Part shown: positions 1 to 41,160 of the stretch, one piece after another
Layout: each line of letters opens with the position of its first letter
Position numbering within the stretch: the stretch's first letter is position 1
Source of the DNA: Cristatella mucedo
Taxonomy: Eukaryota > Bryozoa > Phylactolaemata > Cristatellidae
Reading direction: 5' to 3'
Length of the DNA stretch: 64,000 nt
NCBI GenBank assembly: GCA_009760855.2
Contig: WPIO01000070.1
Location: 1,001,501 to 1,065,500 of the forward strand
The notes under the pieces: model-generated
Seen by the model: only the letters and a program-made list of their open reading frames with translations
What the model was told of the DNA's origin: nothing
The model's database searches: none
Translations under genes and position numbers: made by a program

Positions 1-760
1 CCCCACCCCCGAGGCACAGCAGTAGAGCTGATGTCACAAGAACTGTCGTCGAGTTTCTTCTCGAGGTTGCATCACTGTGTTGAACTCGGCTCGACCTCTT
101 GGCCGGCTTTGGGACCTAGGCATCTACCTGCTGTAGGCACTAATTGCCTAGCTGCTGGAAGTCGCACGGATTGTAAGACAACTGACTCAAAACGTGTTTT
201 CTTGCATTGACGAGAATAATTAATGCACTTTTCTCCACGAAACTGTCTGTAGATTGCCTAAGTATCAGCCCTGTCGTAGCCCTATTAGGCCCTTACAGGG
301 CAGTACATTATTAGCATTAGCTTTCTTGAGCTTAAGCGGTGTTAGCAGCCAAACCTTTTTTGCTCTGTGGTTCCTATATTGTGGAGCTTACTTGCGCATT
401 TCTTGCGAAACGATTTGGCTTCTTCTGCCAAGTTAACCTTTTTTTTGTCAGCCATTCTGTTATCCAACTCTTGCACTACGTGATTCCTTGACTCAGCTTA
501 TCCTTGCCCTTGTTTATAATGTTTGTTCGTTCGGTGAGGTGATATGACTATTTGCTGCCGGTGATTGCTTCGAGAGCCGCTTTGGCTTTGAGCTTGCTGT
601 AAAGAACTCGAATCCGATTGAACATCGCTTCCTCTTCTTCTGCATTGGCTGAGTTTTACGAATCAATCCAAAAATGCTGCCGGTTGGTATGATTTGTACG
701 AAGGATCTATATTTATGACAAATGACACATGATGTCCTTATGGATAGCTCATCATGTGCA
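1..760. other. Non-coding DNA, nothing recognised
   Basis: AT-rich to mixed sequence with only short open frames. No splice-bounded exon, RNA gene or clear repeat was seen. It could be intron of the + strand gene whose end lies at 4.2-6.1 kb. Confidence 0.4.
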
Positions 761-799
761 CCTATCGTAAGCTCTAGGTCTCTCCTACATTTGGGTGAC

Positions 800-1100
800 A
801 GCTAGGTTTGCCCATAGCTATGAGGTTGGTCAGTCAGTCATCGTTGGGCTCCAGGAAATTAGCAGCCGTCAAAATGCAAATCTCGTCAGTGACGGCAGCT
901 AGGGAATTAATTTATTCTGATGAAGAGCAAGGCTTAGAAGTTTAGAGTGATCGATAGAGCTGGGTGTCTTCAATGTAGATAGAAGTCAAAGCCAAGATTG
1001 TTTTTAGCGAGGATATCGGTCAGAGGAAGTGTGTGTGTCTGTCTTCAATGAAGAAGTGAAAGCCAAGATTGTGTTGGCAAGGACATCGGTCAGAGGAAGA
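800..1100 (-). mobile_element. LINE-B-like reverse transcriptase relic
   Basis: On the - strand it matches the same part of the reverse transcriptase as 59460-59660 (shared blocks around CATCGTTGGGCTCCAGGAA and GCCAAGATTGTTTTTAGCGA). A stretch of about 64 bp at 975-1100 is tandemly duplicated. Heavily decayed. Confidence 0.55.
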
Positions 1101-1444
1101 AGTGTGTGCGTGTGTGTAGTGAGAAGAAGGCAGCCAAAGGCCGAACTCTTGAGGTGCGCTGTCGTTCTAAGGGCTTCCGACAGTCATTGTGCATCAGCCT
1201 CGAATCTGTTTGGTCCGCATCACTTGGTAGCGTCCTGACTGCGCCTGGGGATTGCTGTCCTGTACCTTTGCCGGCAGGGACCTCTCGATTGTTCGTCGTG
1301 AGCTCAATTAGCCGACAGATTGGCTACTGCACAACCGTGTTATTGCATTATCTAGTGTGGGCAGAATGCTGCTGTTTAGCAGTGAGCTAGCACACACTTG
1401 ACCTGCTTGGTTTGGCTGCAAACATTCTCTGTCACTCACACACA

Positions 1445-1569
<125 letters not shown>

Positions 1570-2769
1570 TTAACAAAGTCATTGGTTTCGAATGCGCATC
1601 GTAAACCTCAAAGATCTCGCATGTGTGTTATGTGTAGTCGCACCTAGGCGTCTTCGGAGCCGTGCTCGGCAGCCGCTGCCTGTGCACGGATTTATGCTTC
1701 GGTCCCGCCTGACGTGGATCGTTGTTGCAGACGGTCTGCCAGTGAGTGAGTTGCCGACTTGTGTAAGCGATAACTGGCCGACTAGTGGACCGACCAGTGC
1801 ACGGTAGCAGCAGCAGGAGCGTGCTGCCCTCTTTGAGAGCGACTGCTGAACGCTGAGCTCTCGCCACGACGGCTGCCTCTGTGCGCTGCCAAAGCCCACT
1901 CGCTTGCCGCGTCCTCTCCCATCATGCACGTGCGTGTCACTACCTGCATCGCGTGCCGTGATTCCACTATCGGCCGATGCCTCCAGCACCAGCGGTTGGC
2001 GCTGCATTCCACGGCCACATGCGCAGAGGATGCCACCGGTCGACATGCGGCACGGGGCCTCTGGCGCCGTTCAACCGTCGCTTCATTCAATCGCATCGTT
2101 TAATTGCAGACAGCCATCCGCGATTGGGTGGCTCTCTGCTCGCTCATGTGGCCTGTCGAGTGTCGTTCGCACCGTGCTTCGTTCAGTCTCAGGCCTTTGA
2201 TCGCAGAATAAAATTGAAAATAAATAAATAAATTAGACAAATAAGAGATGCGCATGGCCTGAGCGCCGGCCTCGAATGCGACTAGCGGCACTCCTCTCAC
2301 GTTGCAGGTGCGCCCTCGTTTGTGCCGGTACGGGAAGGCAATCGGGGGGGGGGGGGGGGGCTGGTGGTGGTTGACCTGATGCTCAGCCGTTGCTCGACCT
2401 TGGCCTTGAATGGAGGAGCCGCCTGGTGCCCTCACACTTTTTGCATAGTCTCCGACCAGTTGTGGCTGAGTGTGCCTGGTGCTCTTACGTGAGCTGGTGT
2501 CAGTGCCGCCTGCTGCAGTATCCGTGGCCGTTTTTAAGCTGAACTTCTGCAGTAGTGCAGAGCTGGAGAAGAGGGCGGGGCTGGGGTGAGCTCTCACTTC
2601 CCACCCCATCCCTACCGATGGGTCCGACGTGAAGGTGTGTGCCGGGGGGGGGGGAGAGGACCAGACAGCTGACATGCCCCCCCCCTTTCAGCCTTCCCAG
2701 TCAGCAAATAACCCGAATGTTACGCGGCCATGCTCGAACCCTGGCCAATTGCCGACTGCTGGTGTGCTT

Positions 2770-2899
2770 CGTCCATTCGATTCGATGTCTCTCCTTCTGC
2801 ACTTATCGTCATCTCCTTTCATTCCTTGGCTCGCCTATCTTTTGCAGCAAAAGTGGAAAGAAGATTTGATTCTCCGAGGGCACTATAGCAAATGTATTA

Positions 2900-2930
<31 letters not shown>

Positions 2931-2940
2931 TATGTCTCCT
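2770..2940 (+). mobile_element. LINE-B 3' tail with (ATT)n
   Basis: Carries the LINE-B terminal pattern TTTGCAGCAAA...GAAAGAAGATTTGATTCTC...GAGGGCACTATA followed by an ATT microsatellite at about 2893-2935. Confidence 0.6.
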
Positions 2941-3489
2941 TCCCCCCTTTTCCACCTTGCTGTCGTTTATTCTCGTCTTCGGATTTATTCTGTGGCTTTT
3001 CTAAGGCTATTTAGTAAAAGCTTTTCCACCTACAAGTTTACTCTGTGGTGTTAAGTGCTGTTTTGCATTACGTGGTTCGGACAGAGCAACCGGGCATGCG
3101 CATGTGGGGTTTCGGCAGTCTGTGGGCAATGGCTGCACAATCTACCGTGCTGGAGTGAAAATCTCTGCCACCTAAAGACCAAGCTCCCGAAAACACAAAT
3201 GCTAACTGCAGGTGAATTCGTCTAGGGTAGCTATATTCGTATCTGGTATTGTGTCTACATATAGTTAGGCTAGGCATGTTTCAAAACTGAGAATTCGAAG
3301 TGTGCATGAACCAAAACTCAACTGCTTTTACTGGTAAGCAAAGTTACGTGATTACGGAGAACCTTTGTTAACTGTTACTTGGATGCTGACTGACCACCAG
3401 GACACCAAAATCACGATGATCAGCAGATCTTTGAGATTGCTCCTTGAGATTCTTGTTGCTTAATAATAATAATAATAATAATACACATG

Positions 3490-3625
3490 TATTCATTTGT
3501 ATAATTGTTATCATTGAGCCTGCTACCACTAACCATTCGATCGTGCTTCCTTTGCAGCAAATTTGCCTAAAAGTGCCTAGAAAGAGATTGAGTTCTCTGA
3601 AGGAGCTATACAAATGTATTTATTG
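3490..3625 (+). mobile_element. LINE-B 3' tail
   Basis: Contains CTACCACTAACCATTCGATC, TTTGCAGCAAATTTGCC, GTGCCTAGAAAGAGATTGAG and GCTATACAAATG, the standard LINE-B 3'UTR ending. Confidence 0.75.
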
Positions 3626-3744
3626 CTATTGTCACTATTCACATACGACCCGGATGGTGCATCTATCGTGACCACCCTATCCCACCCCTGTATGGTCGTG
3701 ATGTCGTACTAGTATTTGCAACCTTATGCCTTCTTCTGCTGGCA

Positions 3745-3860
3745 ATACAGCCCTATTCATGCTTCACGACCTAGGTCGTGGGTTCGAGTTCTACAGCAGG
3801 CAATTGTATTACTTGCTGCAGGCAAGTGATAAGCCTGTAATGCACCGTGCCTTTGCTTTG
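3745..3860 (+). mobile_element. Partial tRNA-derived SINE (SINE-2-like)
   Basis: Contains CACGACCTAGGTCGTGGGTT followed by CGAGTTCTACAGC, a box-B-like promoter element resembling the head of the 31112 copy. The tail is diverged. Confidence 0.4.
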
Positions 3861-4191
3861 CTTTATTTAACAGCAGACACATACTACCGTGATGGCACCT
3901 AGGCTGGTCGATGTAGGCTAGCACAGCCCTACTGGAGAGGGGCCCTCCCCTTCCACCCACCATTCGATCGGCAAGGGGGGGTTGTGCTAGGCATCAAATT
4001 GCCGGCCATGTCCCTTTAGCTGCTCTCCTTGGAGTGCGCTAGATCAAAGTTTGACTCTCAAGGTTTGACCCTTTGAGGCCGGCATGATCCCGGACGAGCG
4101 CGCGCACGTGATGCCGGTGGCTTGCGCCCACTCACGAGTGACTGCGCTGGTCGCCATGAGATAAAGGGAACGCCGCCGGTTGGCGTTGCAG

Positions 4192-4350
4192 GTGGGGTGT
4201 CCACTGCCGCATACAACGGCTATGCCAACGGAGTTACTGCAGACCTGAGTCTACTGCAGCACCAGCCAATGCAGCAGCAGCACCAGCCACTGCAGCAGCA
4301 GCCACAGCAGCAGCCGCAGACCGTTCTCTATCAGCAGGCATTTCCGGCAG
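4192..4350 (+). CDS. Unrecognised gene, Gln-rich exon
   Basis: Acceptor GCGTTGCAG|GT (weak pyrimidine tract, so the 5' edge is uncertain) and strong donor G|GTGAGT in phase 1. The CAG-codon-rich core at about 4260-4320 encodes most of the glutamines and could be length-variable. Confidence 0.65.
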
Positions 4351-6070
4351 GTGAGTTGTCTGCTTGACTTCTCGGTCTGCCTCCTTGTATGCTCACCCTA
4401 GAGTTAGTGACCCGGAGCAAATTGCTTTCCATTAAATGTTGCTGGGTGCTTTGCTCTTCCACGGCACAGCATGCCACCGGCACAGCTATTCCTGCATATC
4501 TTACATCAGGCACAGGTGGTAGCAGGAATCTGTGTAGATGAGATAGACAAGAGTGGGGCAGAGAGAGAAAGAGGAGGGAGACCGGGAGAGAGAGACAGAG
4601 GCAGGCAGACAGACAGACAGGGGAACAGACAGAGGCAGAAATGAAATCCCTATCTCTCGCATTCGGTCCGTGCAAAACAATTTATTTTTTTGGGACCGAT
4701 CTCAGTTGGTATGTTGCTAGCCAGACTTTTGGGCCACCTTAGCCAGTGGTTTTTCTTTTGTAATTGCTGACGTCAGCTCGAGATGCTGAAGCCGCCTGTC
4801 AGTCGCTACTTGCAGCATAAGCGCCGCGCCGCAGGCTTGTCGTGGGGAGGTGGGATCTGCTGAGACGGCTCCGGTCATACAGGGCGATCTGATTCCTCCT
4901 CCCTGATCGCAGAGCCAAAGTCTTCGGCTTCGGGCGCTCCGGCCTGCGCAGCTCCTTCGGCGGTAAAACGGCTGCCTGACTGGGCCGTCCGTCTCTGCTG
5001 GTCTGCGCTGGCTGCTGCCTCAGTCGTTTGAGGCTCGCTGTGCTGAGCGGCGGCGTCTGCCTGCAGGCTCTGACACGACAATGCATCCCGGCTGCGTGCC
5101 AGTGGTCATCGGCAGCAATGTCGTCGGCGGCGGTCTTCCTGCGCCGCCGCGGGGTTTCGTCAGTGGGGGCAGCAGTGCAAACATGTTTGCCCAGGTATGT
5201 CGGAGGGCCTTCGGTGCTATCTTACTTAGTGCTGCTACTGGTCTGACGTCAGTATCGTTTGTTGCCACCACTCGCATTTCGCCAGCGTGTGTCAGCCAAA
5301 AGTTGACCTTTGAGGGATAGCGAGTAGCCACTTGGCGATCGCATTCCGGGGTCTAGAGTCGGTTCTCCTGTTTCACTGAAGTGTCTCTTACGGGAGCGTT
5401 TGCACATTTTCCCTATCGAGAAAGTCCGAATGCCCATTTATAGCCCTTCCCTACCCCCAACCCCTGGGCGTTCTGTAGCTGAAGGAGCTGCTCTCTGGAA
5501 GTCAGTTTTACCTCATCTTAAAAGACTGATTCATCATGCAACTTTTAGCAGCATTTTGTCGGCCTATGGTTCGTGGAACCTGCAATATTTAATCCTCTGG
5601 GTGTGTGCATGGACATGGCTGACGGTGCTGTGTGCTGTACCACGAATTCCCAAACAAAGCAACTCGCGTTTGACTGTGAAATATGGAAATATGTCTTGTT
5701 TAAAAAACCGCAGCGGCACGATCTCGAGGCATCGCGGCACTGACAGGCAGATGAGGTCGTGTGATGCGCCTGCCACTTGCCCTCTTGATTTTTGTCACCT
5801 GCTCGAGACAAGTCCCGAGGGAAGCCAACCTGTGGCCACGGGTACATGCTTGCTTGCTTGCAATCGGCGAGGCGAGGTCGCATTCGCGACTGCGACCTCG
5901 CCGCGCTCCTGATGCCACTTCAGCGCACGGCTCGAGCCGTCGTATGCCGCCATCTTTCTGCTTAGATACCGGCCAGTGGCGTCTTCGCAAGTAGCGGCGG
6001 CGGTGTGCCAGTGATGAACGACTACATCCTTGCCAACGGCGGCTTGTCCGGCGGCCCAAGCATGCACTAG
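4192..6070 (+). CDS. Last three exons of an unrecognised Gln/Gly-rich protein
   Basis: Three + strand exons join in frame: 4192-4350, 5067-5194 and 5966-6070 (stop TAG 6068-6070), giving about 130 residues. The first is Gln-rich (an LLQHQPMQQQHQPLQQQ stretch, then TVLYQQAFPAG). The second reads MHPGCVPVVIGSN and PPRGFVSGGSS. The last reads IPASGVFASS and VPVMNDYILANGG. There is no folded domain, membrane segment or catalytic motif; the composition fits the disordered C-terminal tail of an RNA-binding protein or transcription regulator. The order FPAG..P..VPVVIG faintly recalls the tail of muscleblind-like proteins, too weak for a call. Upstream exons were not found and may lie before the window. 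The gene converges on LLGL. Confidence 0.7.
5067..5194 (+). CDS. Unrecognised gene, penultimate exon
   Basis: Bounded by CTGCAG|GC and CAG|GTATGT. Starts with the two bases needed to finish the Gly codon left by the previous exon and ends in phase 0, which matches the last exon. Confidence 0.7.
5966..6070 (+). CDS. Unrecognised gene, terminal exon
   Basis: Acceptor TTTCTGCTTAG|ATA follows a good pyrimidine tract. 34 codons then TAG. Gly/Ser-rich with a short tyrosine-containing patch (VMNDYIL). Confidence 0.7.
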   Translation: MPASGVFASSGGGVPVMNDYILANGGLSGGPSMH

Positions 6071-6604
6071 CAGCTCTAAGAAGAGAGTCTCGGATGGCTC
6101 AGGGCTCTTGTGCAAGTGCATCTGGCTATTCTGGCGGTCGCCCTGGAATGGCTGCTCTCGCTCGGATCGCGAGTCCCTCAGGGCAGCGTAGGCTGCAACG
6201 GCGGCCAGTCTGCTGCTGCTGTGCGGCCACACGGGCAGCTGGCGTGGCGTCCGCGTTCGGCTGCGCAGGGCGAGCACTCTCGTCGTCGGCTGCGGCGACG
6301 TTTGGCTGCGCTTTCGAGGCATCGCTGCATGCTGCCTGATACTTCGATAGAACCCCCCCCCCTTGTGCTCGTTGCTTGCATTCTCGTCGCGCAGTGAAAT
6401 ACGCTGGCACCTCTTGTCATATCAGCTCACCTACTCCGGTGAGGTGCCCGCCCGCGGCGATTGCTTCCCGGTCTGCCACTGAGCTGAGCTGCTGCTAGCA
6501 GCGCAGTGCACCGATTCAGCGCCGTGCTCGCGAGGCAATGCTTCGCTCGAGCTGTGTGGCAGACGTCGGCTTTATTTCCAATGCAAAGGTCCCGAGTACA
6601 TGCG

Positions 6605-6610
6605 AATAAA
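6605..6610 (+). terminator. Poly(A) signal for the + strand gene
   Basis: AATAAA about 535 nt after the TAG stop codon, consistent with a short 3'UTR. Confidence 0.5.
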
Positions 6611-6670
6611 AGTTGTATATCCTTGGAATGCTTCTGTCTTGCTAGCTGACGACAACCGTGCAACAGCATC

Positions 6671-7090
6671 GGCGTCGTCTGCTGCCGTCCGTCAGGGCCG
6701 TCGACGCCTCTATGCCCGACGGCCCAGCGCGCGCTCGGCCGACGCAGACAGAAGTGAGAGACCGGCGGAGGCTGCATGCCTGCTTAGCTTCGAAGGCATT
6801 TGCGCATTGCGGCAAAAAGGCGGCCAGTCGCGCGCGCGTGCGGCTGTGCGCCTGGGTTCGAGCAGCCGCGGATGTGCCACGCCGTGCGCACACGCACCTA
6901 CTCGTTAGGCTACATACATTAAGGAGCCTGCCCTCGTCTCGTGTCCCCTCCCCTCCTCCCCCCCCCTGTGCCTGCCGGCTGAGCTACCTGCTGCACATTA
7001 GCCTGGCGCGTGGAGCCCGGGTGCCTCCTCTAGTACGGCTGTAGCTATCTCATCGGGGCTGACGGGAAGCCGAGGGGAAGGCGCTGCTTC
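6671..7090. other. GC-rich stretch, no gene recognised
   Basis: CpG-rich low-complexity DNA between the + strand gene's poly(A) signal and the candidate exon region. Open frames on both strands reflect composition. Nothing else seen. Confidence 0.35.
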
Positions 7091-7420
7091 AGCCTAGCGG
7101 TCTGCCTGGAGAGCGCTGCTGCGTGTGAAAGCAACGAATGCGAAGAAGAAGAGCGCCTCGGCGGCGGCGGCGGACGCGAGCGAGAGACGCCGAAGCAGAG
7201 CCTCGGCGTCGCGCAGTGGAGGCGGCGCCTCGCAGCTCCTGCACTGTGCATGCTGGTCCCTCGACTTGCCGAGTGGGCCGGTGGAGGCGATGGCGGCAGC
7301 CTCGCTCGTCCTGCGCAAACCTGACGGCTGCGTCCGCGTCCTCTTGCGTGATAGGGGCGGCCGGGCCGGCAGAAACTGCTGCTGCCGCACACAGCCAGTC
7401 AAGGTGGAGCCTATTATTAC

Positions 7421-7667
7421 ATGGCACGGCCTAGAGCCGCAATCGATTGCAAGGGCACGACTATGATGTGCTTGATGCCATTCAAAAAGCTTGCTCTCAT
7501 TTCCCTTCCTCTTCCTCTTGTTCTTCGACGATTTTGGGTTCGAGCTGCCTCTGGCTTGACAAGTCCTGCGACAAACAGTGGTGGGCTGCTGATGCTGCTG
7601 CAAATGGCGGCGGTCGGAAATCCTTGGCAAAGAGCACGTCGCCGAAGTGCAGCAACCACTCACCACG
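7421..7667 (+). CDS. Weak candidate exon, unrecognised
   Basis: An open frame running up to a good donor (CACG|GTAAGC at 7667/7668) reads HDYDVLDAIQKACSHFPSSS, then a Ser/Cys-rich patch and LWLDKSCDKQWWAADAA. Codon choice looks more coding-like than its surroundings and the region is GC-rich. No acceptor, start or neighbouring exon could be tied to it, and the - strand is open too, so it may be chance. Confidence 0.22.
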
Positions 7668-7834
7668 GTAAGCCTGGATGACGGAGAAGCAGCATAGCTG
7701 CTACCATCTTCGTTTGCCTGACCTAGAAAAACGGAAAGAAATAAATGCCCCAGACAATGCACGAGTGGGAGACTGAAGGGGGGTGGGTGGACGGGTGTAG
7801 TGTGCATTTGACTAGATCGAGCAGTTTCCTGCAT

Positions 7835-7894
7835 TCATCCAACAAGAAAAAGCGTTAAAGCATGCATGCTTTAACGCTTTTTCTTGTTGGATGA
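7835..7894. repeat. Perfect 60-bp palindrome without spacer
   Basis: The left arm 7835-7864 begins TCATCCAACAAGAAAAAGCG and the right arm 7865-7894 is its exact reverse complement, meeting at ATGCAT. Every one of the 30 pairs was checked by eye. Confidence 0.97.
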
Positions 7895-7969
7895 TTCGCG
7901 AGACCTACTCTTTTAGAAGGAAGCCACGTGGGTCACAGGCTGCTTGACCCCGCGCATGTTACCTCTGAA

Positions 7970-8690
7970 CTATCATGATTGTGGTCATTGAGCATGCTAC
8001 CACTAAGCATTCGGTCATGCTTCCTTTGCAGCAGCGTATGTAAAGTGCTTAGAAAGAGGTAGAGTTCTCTGAGGGCTCTACATATATGGGGTATTATTGT
8101 TAATATTCTAACCCAAGATGTGGTCATGCGCCCGGTCCCCTAATCGCTCTCGGGAAACCGTGCACACGACTCGCTGTACTGAAACGGATTTCAAAGCATC
8201 CATTAGGCATCAGCATCAGGAGGATCACGAAAAAATTATTCTACCCGCCCAATGCTGGCACGAGAACTCGTTGGAGGCTCGTTACAGCGAGGCCAGACAT
8301 ATCTTCTTACAAATGAGAGGGCTGGCACAATCCGTTAACGGTAGACACACGAAAAGGATGCAACATCGTGCAACTTGTTCATTTAAAGTTGCAAGTCCCT
8401 TACAGCTTTGCCTAGCGCCAACCTAAAATCTTTTGGAGACCGTGCCTTTAGCTCGCATGATCAAAAAGACTGGAACTCACTTCCGACATGCGTCGCGACT
8501 TAAAGCAGAGGCTAAAAATGCAAACCTCATTCTTCACTGCATTAGCACACTGGTTCTTGTGAGCTGTCCTTAGTGTGCTTACTGACATTCTGAATGCTAT
8601 CACTAACCATGTTGACATGCTTCCGTAACATATGTACAGTGTTTAGAAAGAGATTGGTTCTCTGATGGCGCTATACAAAATGAATTATCA
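7970..8690 (+). mobile_element. Fragments of LINE-B 3' ends
   Basis: Two adjacent 3' ends: 7970-8100 (GTAAAGTGCTTAGAAAGAGG tail) and 8405-8690. The latter includes a decayed reverse transcriptase C-terminus (AAATCTTTTGGAGACCGTGC, CTGGAACTCACTTCCGAC) and a full tail ending GGCGCTATACAAAATG. Confidence 0.7.
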
Positions 8691-9174
8691 ATGCCGTATT
8701 AATAAAGCGAGAAAGCCCGTCATGCCGTAAGATGGTGCATTTGCATCACATGGCAAGACGCTGCACTTCTGTCAAGTGGCAATATGGTGCATCATTGTCT
8801 GCCGTGACGGAACTGTGACTCAGTTAAGTTAGTCCATAAGCGGCTCGTTATGAAGTACTAAAGTACCATTGGACCTCGGGTGCACCCACACGCCCGGATG
8901 ATTCGAGAATTTCGGATGGCATTGTGGCCAGTCCACTCGAAGATGAGACTTTCTATAACTCCTCTTAATAACAATTCCGTCTTCAGCTGAAGAATTAGAA
9001 AGCCACTAATTCCTCAGGCACATTCGCAGGGTTTCCATGGAAATCCGTAGCCCACGACCACGAACTCGCTTTTTGCAGTGCTTTTTCGAGCACTCCCAGT
9101 GAAGACTGAGCCGAATGTGTGCGTAAAGCGCCCAGAAAGAGATTTGAGTTCTCTGAGGGCGCTTTATCATATGC

Positions 9175-9335
9175 CGAGCTGGTTTGGTCTAGCGGTCAAG
9201 GTGCTCTCGCCCCGGGGACCAAGGTCTGACTGAGGTCGTGGGCTCGAGCCCCGAGGCATATGTGAAGCGCCTGAATAGAGATTAAGTTCTCTTGGGGCGC
9301 TATATAAATGAATTATATTATTATATTATATGTAT
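9175..9335 (+). mobile_element. SINE-1, tRNA-derived, LINE-B-like tail
   Basis: The head GCCGAGCTGGTTTGGTCTAG then CGGTCAAGGTG has a box A, and GGGCTCGAGCCCC a box B. The tail GTGAAGCGCCTGAATAGAGA... GGGGCGCTATATAAATG plus an AT-rich repeat matches the LINE-B 3' end. Non-coding, mobilised by a partner LINE. Confidence 0.85.
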
Positions 9336-10881
9336 AATTATTATTATCATTATTTGTCACGTGACCAACATGGTTAAAGCAGCCGTCAGGGCACCCCCTG
9401 GTGACAGACACAATGGCGAGTCCTCGAAAACCCTGTACACGTGGAGCCAGTCACGACTGCCCCACATCTAGTAGTGTCACACCTCGTAGTGTCCTTGGAC
9501 GGACCTGGTGGTGGGTGCGGTGGACCGAATGCTGCAGACAATTGGAGACCATTGGGTTGGTAGTACCACTGAGCAATGACGTTCGACCATAGGGCCTACC
9601 ATCGGTCATCAAATGCATACACCTTGACCTCCGTCATCGAAGGAGAGCACCTTGACCCCTGGGCCAAACCGGCATGTCTGCCCCAATTACACGGGTATGG
9701 TTTCGGTAGGCTCCTGTGGCCCTTGGGTCCAAACCGGATGTCTCCTGACAATACCATAATTTATTTATGCTGCTCCTAAGGTTTTTCATTGACGTTATCG
9801 AGAATCTGATCAACAAGTGGAAGTGTCTTTGTCATGACGTCACAATCATGCAATTCTGCCGGTCGGTCAGTACAGCACCTGCATCAGTACTGGCACACCA
9901 GAGCCTACTTGCTTGACACATTTCCTATCACACCAAATCAATGGTAAGGGAACTGCACCCAAAGCTAGTGCCATGCAGCTGCATTTTATTTGGTTGATTT
10001 TTCTTGTGCAGTGCTGTTACAATAATTCTAAGGTATCGAGTGCCAGCAACCGTTTCCAAGGCCGGTCACAATCAATGCTGAGGCTTTCTCCAACTAAACC
10101 GTTCGATCAGGAACTACTTCGTCCATTCATTGGATGACAAGGCCAGAGCAGCCAACAATTTGTGAGAGTTACATCCCCTTGCCTCGATCCACATGAGTCG
10201 TTCAGTGCATTTGCTCTCGGGCTGCCGAGCGAAGCGATTGCCACAAACTGGTCACCCAACTCGCAAGTCAAACGTGCGCCATCGCAGCTAGTACGACGTG
10301 GTTCGGCTAGCGAGTACCAGTGGAAATTTGCAGCCGCTGCCGCCACACATGGTGAGTGTCAGGAAGCCACAAAGACAGTACGCAGTCTGCAAAGCAAAGT
10401 CGAAGCAGAGCACCGAACCGGTAATCAGGGGGGATCATTCCCCACTCGCCTGAGGCGACCTAGTTTCTGCATACGAGGCCCTGTGGCAGACAGCCTTTGG
10501 TCATTCCGTATTTTGAAAGTAGATGCAAACATCGAACTTGTCGGCAGCCCTGACCTCGGCCCCCTGGGGACCAGCTGAGCTCCACCGGCTTCCGCTCGCA
10601 CGTCTGCTGCGACGAGCTCATCGAGCACGCTGCTCGGCTGCACGGACGGCACGCTGCTCGGCTTGCATTAGTTGCGCATGCTCGCACACGCACACAAGCC
10701 AGCCGGACGAGGCGTGCGCCACTGTGGCGGCTTGTCTCCCACCGCCTTGTCGGCCGCAGCAGCTTTTATTCTGGGCTTGGCAGCAGCAAAAGAATCGGAG
10801 GGAAGACGGCGGACGGATGTGTGGGCAGGCAGTCAGACGGATACAGGCCGAGCAAGGCCACGCAGGCCACGCCTTCCTTAC
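9336..10881. other. Region expected to hold the LLGL 3' end; no confident exon
   Basis: 9336-10100 shows no feature beyond candidate poly(A) signals. 10130-10700 holds open frames on both strands; on the - strand a frame ending at 10460 would fit the phase of exon 20, but its acceptor is poor. The conserved C-terminal LGL motif was not found here. Confidence 0.35.
9760..9990 (-). terminator. LLGL: Candidate LLGL poly(A) signals
   Basis: AATAAA occurs on the - strand at 9985-9990 and 9760-9765, downstream of the last LLGL exon found. Another at 10765-10770 would lie only about 110 nt past exon 20. Which is used depends on where the missing terminal exon is. Confidence 0.3.
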
Positions 10882-40946
<30,065 letters not shown>

Positions 40947-41160
40947 CCCGCTACTGAATCAGCTGCTACACATACAACGTGCACGCAGCAACGGGCTTAC
41001 GGCACACTCTAAGAGCTGGCTGGGCGACGGGTTACCTCCGGCTACGTCCGCGAGGCCGACACCGGCATCGGACCGCAGGCTGGAAAGCAGCTTGCGGCGG
41101 CGGGCGGGCTGACGGTGGGCAGGCTGCGGACGGCCGACTAACTCTAGACAAGCCAAGCGT
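40947..41160 (-). promoter_or_regulatory. LLGL: GC-rich LLGL 5' leader / probable promoter-proximal region
   Basis: Immediately upstream of the LLGL start codon lies roughly 200 bp of GC- and CpG-rich DNA (for example GCGGCGGGCGGGCTG near 41095), contrasting with AT-rich DNA beyond 41350. No TATA box is evident. Assignment as 5'UTR or promoter is inferred from position and composition only. Confidence 0.4.

Noticed and set aside
7094-7834. 246-codon - strand open frame
   Set aside because: GC-rich DNA open on several frames of both strands; no homology, no splice support tying it to LLGL and no recognisable domain.
9175-9335. A tRNA gene at the SINE-1 head
   Set aside because: Same reason, and the head recurs with the same LINE-like tail at 56285 and 62445.
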